Shown here: piece by piece, positions 61,217 through 64,000 of the stretch
How positions within the stretch are numbered: position 1 is the stretch's first letter
Layout: each line of letters opens with the position of its first letter
Source: Yponomeuta sedellus
Lineage: Eukaryota > Arthropoda > Insecta > Lepidoptera > Yponomeutidae
Length of the DNA stretch: 64,000 nt
Assembly: GCA_934045075.1 (NCBI GenBank)
Contig: OW203747.1
Span: 7,956,357 to 8,020,356, forward strand
Direction: 5' to 3'
Notes under the pieces: model-generated
Database searches by the model: none
What the model was told of the DNA's origin: nothing
What the model saw: only the letters and a program-made list of their open reading frames with translations
Made by a program: the position numbers and the translations under genes

Positions 61217-61515
61217 TTGCGTGAGGTTAGTAAGGACAATCAAATGGCATTAAACATTTTAGCCTATCCATCATTACGTTTTATTGCCTTAGGTTGTTTT
61301 TGGTTGGCCGGTGGACCAGGGCAGTATCGGAGTGGTGGCCAAGGGAGGAAGGGAAGGTTGGTAGGCAGACCACCGACACGATGGTCAGACGACGTCGTGA
61401 GGGTTGCGGGCCAGAGATGGACCAGGTTAGCACAGGACCGTGAGGAATGGCGCAGTAAAAAGGAGGCCTATGCCCAGCAGTGGGTTGATGTGGGCTGATT
61501 TATTTTATTTCATTA
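61217..61515 (+). pseudogene. RTE-type LINE ORF2 C-terminus and 3' end
   Basis: From about 61350 the frame reads GRLVGRPPTRWSDDVVRVAG, QRWTRLAQDREEWRSKKEAY, AQQWVDVG and a TGA at 61496-61498. GRPP.RW.DD followed by AQDR..W and a terminal QQW is the hallmark of RTE-clade LINEs. The 3' UTR is only a few bases followed by TTTATTTTATTTCATT. It is 5' truncated. The hairpin CCCAGCAGTGGG (61473-61484) codes for the AQQW. Confidence 0.8.
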
Positions 61516-61523
61516 CAATTTTA

Positions 61524-61668
61524 TTGTACGTAATACAGAGAGTATTGTAAAGAGGTTCGAAATTTCACTGATGCCGGTAAGTCGCCCATTAGCTCAGTTG
61601 GGAGAGCGCTGGCACGGTTAGCCAGAGGTCGCGGGTTTGAGTCCCGGCATGGGTCGAATTTTTATCCT
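61524..61668 (+). mobile_element. TLC repeat monomer
   Basis: ACGTAATACAGAGAGTATTG, AAGAGGTTCGAAATTTCACTG, CGCCCATTAGCTCAGTTGGG, the core GGTTTGAGTCCCGG, ending GTCGAATTTTTATCC. Confidence 0.7.
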
Positions 61669-61827
61669 TTAAATAGAATTATGCTAGTAGAATAATAATA
61701 GGTAACTAAGAGCTAATGGCAGATACCCGCCTATAGATACAACGCAATAAAAAAATGAAAGGATCTCATGCTTCACGCTTCAAACATAACATAACAAAAC
61801 ATTTACACACAAGCTATCACACACACA

Positions 61828-62003
61828 CTCTACATTGCTTCTGGCCCCACGCTAGGATACCCTGTGTCGTGAGAACCGGAAACAATAACATCACAAACGT
61901 GTAAACATCCAAGACCTGGGTTTTTTTGGTCCCCAGCCGGGGATCGAACCCAGGACCTCTTGCATGGTAGGCAAATGCGCTACCGCTGCGCCACAAAGCC
62001 GTG
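61828..62003 (-). mobile_element. tRNA-derived SINE (CCATGCAAGAGG family)
   Basis: Same blocks as 24870-25048. Box B GGGTTCGATCCCC on the minus strand. Confidence 0.72.
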
Positions 62004-62009
62004 ATCACA

Positions 62010-62320
62010 TTTTACACTAACTGTAGAAAATAAAATAGTAAAGATGATTTCACTATATATTATTTTATAAAATCACAAATATTTATTCACCTGCAAAGAA
62101 TGGCGCACTAATTAAGCGTCTTAATCTACAACGTATTTAATTTCTTGGAAATAGCATGAAATTCATTGGAAGTACCAACAACGTGTGGCTATATTTCGCG
62201 GAACTGTTAGGGTAATAGTTCAAGGTTAAACCAACCCACCCACCTACGTTAGCATGACATGCATGTTTGTACAGTTTGTCTAAAAATTCAAGAAAGCGGA
62301 CGTGAAACTTCCTAAGTGGT
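62010..62320. other. Unassigned DNA
   Basis: No gene or repeat recognised. Confidence 0.4.
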
Positions 62321-62324
62321 ATTA

Positions 62325-62505
62325 TCGGTGCAGCGGTAACGCATCTCCTTGCTATGCAAGAGGTCCCGGGTACGAACCTGGACTGGGTACAAAAAAAAAC
62401 TCAGATCTTGGATGTTTACATGTTTGTGATGTCGCGGTTTTTGGTTCTCACGACAGAGGTTAGTGTGTGGGGCCAAAAGCAATGTATGTGCCTGTATGTA
62501 AAGGT
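62325..62505 (+). mobile_element. tRNA-derived SINE (CCATGCAAGAGG family)
   Basis: Head GGTGCAGCGGTAACGC, GCTATGCAAGAGGTCCCGGG, then a run of A and the usual body to AGCAATGTATGTGCCTGTATG. Confidence 0.7.
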
Positions 62506-62644
62506 ATGTTATGTCATCGAAAATTAAGACCATATACAGTTTGTCCACAAATTTAAGAAACCGAAAGTGAAACTTTATTATTGGTATAATCGGAAATTAA
62601 GACCATTTACTACCGTTGATCAGTTATTGATCGTTAAGGATAAC

Positions 62645-62765
62645 GATCTGCGAAAAACTGCAGGCAGATGCTGGATGCGGCAAGCTGAATGCAGGGCGCT
62701 ATGGCGCTCATTAGGGGAGGGCGATCTCCAGCAGTGGACTAGTAAACCCTGACGACGACGACGAC
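62645..62765 (+). pseudogene. RTE-type LINE C-terminus
   Basis: The frame LRKTAGRCWMRQAECRALWR, then SLGEGDLQQWTSKP and a stop. CTCCAGCAGTGGAC hairpin and a GACGACGACGAC tail. Confidence 0.7.
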
Positions 62766-62769
62766 TACC

Positions 62770-63080
62770 GTTGATTAAGCACAATACTTACATCTTTTTA
62801 ATGAATTAACTTGAATTTATTGAATTTTTTTATTTTTATAAAGCTTTTAACTGCAAGAAATTGAGTGACACAGACAAAAAGTCTGAGCAAAACTTTACTC
62901 TTTAATTTCTACACTTTTTGGACAAAGTATAAACGCTGGCATCCACAGTACAAAGAGGGCGGTCAAGGCTCTAAACAGAGCCAATCTTGTGCGTCAAAAT
63001 GACTGAAGACTAGAATTGACCGTCACTTACAATAATCAGATCAGGAATCAATGTTGCGAAATGAAAATATTAGTTCTGTA
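62770..63080. other. Unassigned DNA
   Basis: No gene or repeat recognised. Confidence 0.4.
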
Positions 63081-63084
63081 TACA

Positions 63085-63180
63085 ATAAAGGAGAGGGGGA
63101 AGTGGAGCCGTAGAACGGCGACTTCTCAAGCGTGAGGTCTAGGATTCGAATCCCGGCATGTACCAGTGACTTTTTTATCT
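63085..63180 (+). repeat. tRNA-like SINE head, third family
   Basis: GGAAGTGGAGCCGTAGAACGG, then box B GGATTCGAATCCCGG and CATGTACCAGTGACTTTT. It abuts the next SINE. Confidence 0.55.
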
Positions 63181-63208
63181 TAGTTAGGTACATTTGTGAC
63201 TTTATGAC

Positions 63209-63410
63209 GACCTCTGTGGCGTAGCGGTAGCGCGTCTGTCTACCATGCAAGAGGTCCCGGGCTCGAATCCCGGCTGGGGACAAAAAAAACCCCAGGTTTT
63301 TGCATGTTTAGTTGTTTGTGATGTCGCGGTTTCTTATTCCCACGACACAGGGTATCCTAGTGTAGGGCCAGGAGCAATGTATGTGCCTGTATGTAAATGT
63401 TATGTTATGA
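63209..63410 (+). mobile_element. tRNA-derived SINE (CCATGCAAGAGG family), best copy
   Basis: GACCTCTGTGGCGTAGCGGT, CTACCATGCAAGAGGTCCCG, box B GGCTCGAATCCCGG, GGGGACAAAAAAAACCCCAGG, TTCCCACGACACAGGGTATCC and AGCAATGTATGTGCCTGTATG. Confidence 0.75.
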
Positions 63411-63429
63411 TATGTATGTATATTAGCAA

Positions 63430-63635
63430 TAGTATGTGTTAATGATTCGCGATACTCATACATAGATATACCCCGTCCGCGGACATAGTAAGTGTGGTGT
63501 GTACAATAATTGACTGTACTTGCGACTCCAGTCCACCCGTGACCACGGCAACTGCAACGCTGCCGAAACGTCGGGAATTAAAGTACGTGTCACCCAATAA
63601 ATAATCGCGATGAGACCCGTTTAAAAATATAACTA
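63430..63635. repeat. MITE/foldback family copy (CCGAAACGTCGG)
   Basis: GTTAATGATTCGCGATACTCA at the left; GTGACCACGGCAACTGCAACG, GCCGAAACGTCGGGAATTAA and AATAATCGCGATGAGACCCG at the right. Confidence 0.6.
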
Positions 63636-63639
63636 TTGT

Positions 63640-63832
63640 AACAGCAATACCACTCGCTAACCGTGAAGGAAGACATCGTGAGGAAATCTGTGTGTCCGAG
63701 GTGTTCGAAAATTTCAGCGCTTGAAATTGTCGATCCGCGGTGGGTACGCGTGGTAATTAAGGCCATACTCTCTCTCTCTCTCTGAGAGAAATCCTGTGCC
63801 CAGCAGTGGGCCGATTAAAGACTACATAAATA
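63640..63832 (+). mobile_element. SINE body and tail, third family
   Basis: CACTCGCTAACCGTGAAGGAA, GTGTCCGAGGTGTTCGAAAAT, GGTACGCGTGGTAATTAAGG, a CT run, then the hairpin GCCCAGCAGTGGGC (63798-63811) and CGATTAAAGACTACATAAAT. It is the best-preserved tail of this family. Confidence 0.7.
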
Positions 63833-64000
63833 AAACTATAAAGAATATTCTTTATCTTTATTTCTTCTACTATTAGTTATAACGAGCAACACTAACGACA
63901 AGCGCTCTCTAAGGGTGACACGCGGTAAACCTCCGCGTCGCTACTCCCGTGACCTCGCAGTTTAGTTGGAAATGAGCTACCTACGTGCAACTCACGCGCA

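Noticed and set aside
63209..63285. tRNA gene with CTACCAT loop
   Set aside because: It is one of five copies with identical non-tRNA 3' sequence, so it is a SINE head.

Overview
This window is AT-rich animal nuclear DNA packed with transposable elements, most likely from a moth or butterfly (Lepidoptera). The evidence is a full-length BEL/Pao retrotransposon, RTE-type LINE tails coding YVQQW, LINE tails ending in GCAATAAAG plus TCTA repeats, short Helitrons ending in CAGCTAG, and several tRNA- and 5S-rRNA-derived SINE families. The order is inferred from repeat style, not from a host gene. There is no operon structure, CRISPR array, rRNA gene or convincing functional tRNA gene.

Layout. 1-13.7 kb: SINEs, LINE stubs, Helitrons, foldback elements and a GACGT microsatellite. 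13,758-20,778: an intact BEL/Pao element on the minus strand, with two 484-bp LTRs that look identical, a 6-bp target duplication, a primer binding site matching tRNA-Tyr and one open gag-pol frame. 20,814-22,098: a 5S-rRNA-derived SINE split by a 915-bp GC-rich LINE 3' end with a 31-nt poly(A) and a 13-bp target duplication. 22-51 kb: further repeats, including a 154-bp satellite (36.7-37.5 kb), a 37-bp minisatellite (45.3-45.7 kb), a ~190-bp repeat array (49 kb) and a direct duplication (49.9-50.6 kb) that preserves an empty site. 51.4-58.3 kb: five small minus-strand exons of a host gene (58286-58126, 56566-56471, 55187-55095, 52350-52244, 51595-51490) whose splice sites and phases all agree. 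One of them has a decayed tandem copy. 58.3-64 kb: more SINEs, LINE tails and tRNA-like composites.

How the parts relate. RTE-type LINEs end in a coding hairpin around CAGCAGTGG. The same hairpin ends the 5S-derived SINE and another SINE family, which suggests that RTE machinery mobilises them. A tRNA-like repeat (here called the tRNA-like composite, TLC) occurs as monomers, direct dimers and inverted dimers. Several whole composites are bounded by a single 12-13 bp target duplication, so the composite rather than the monomer appears to be what integrated. The host gene is interrupted by these repeats in every long intron. Its product is a Ser/Thr/Pro-rich segment with a Tyr-containing block, and I could not assign it to a family.
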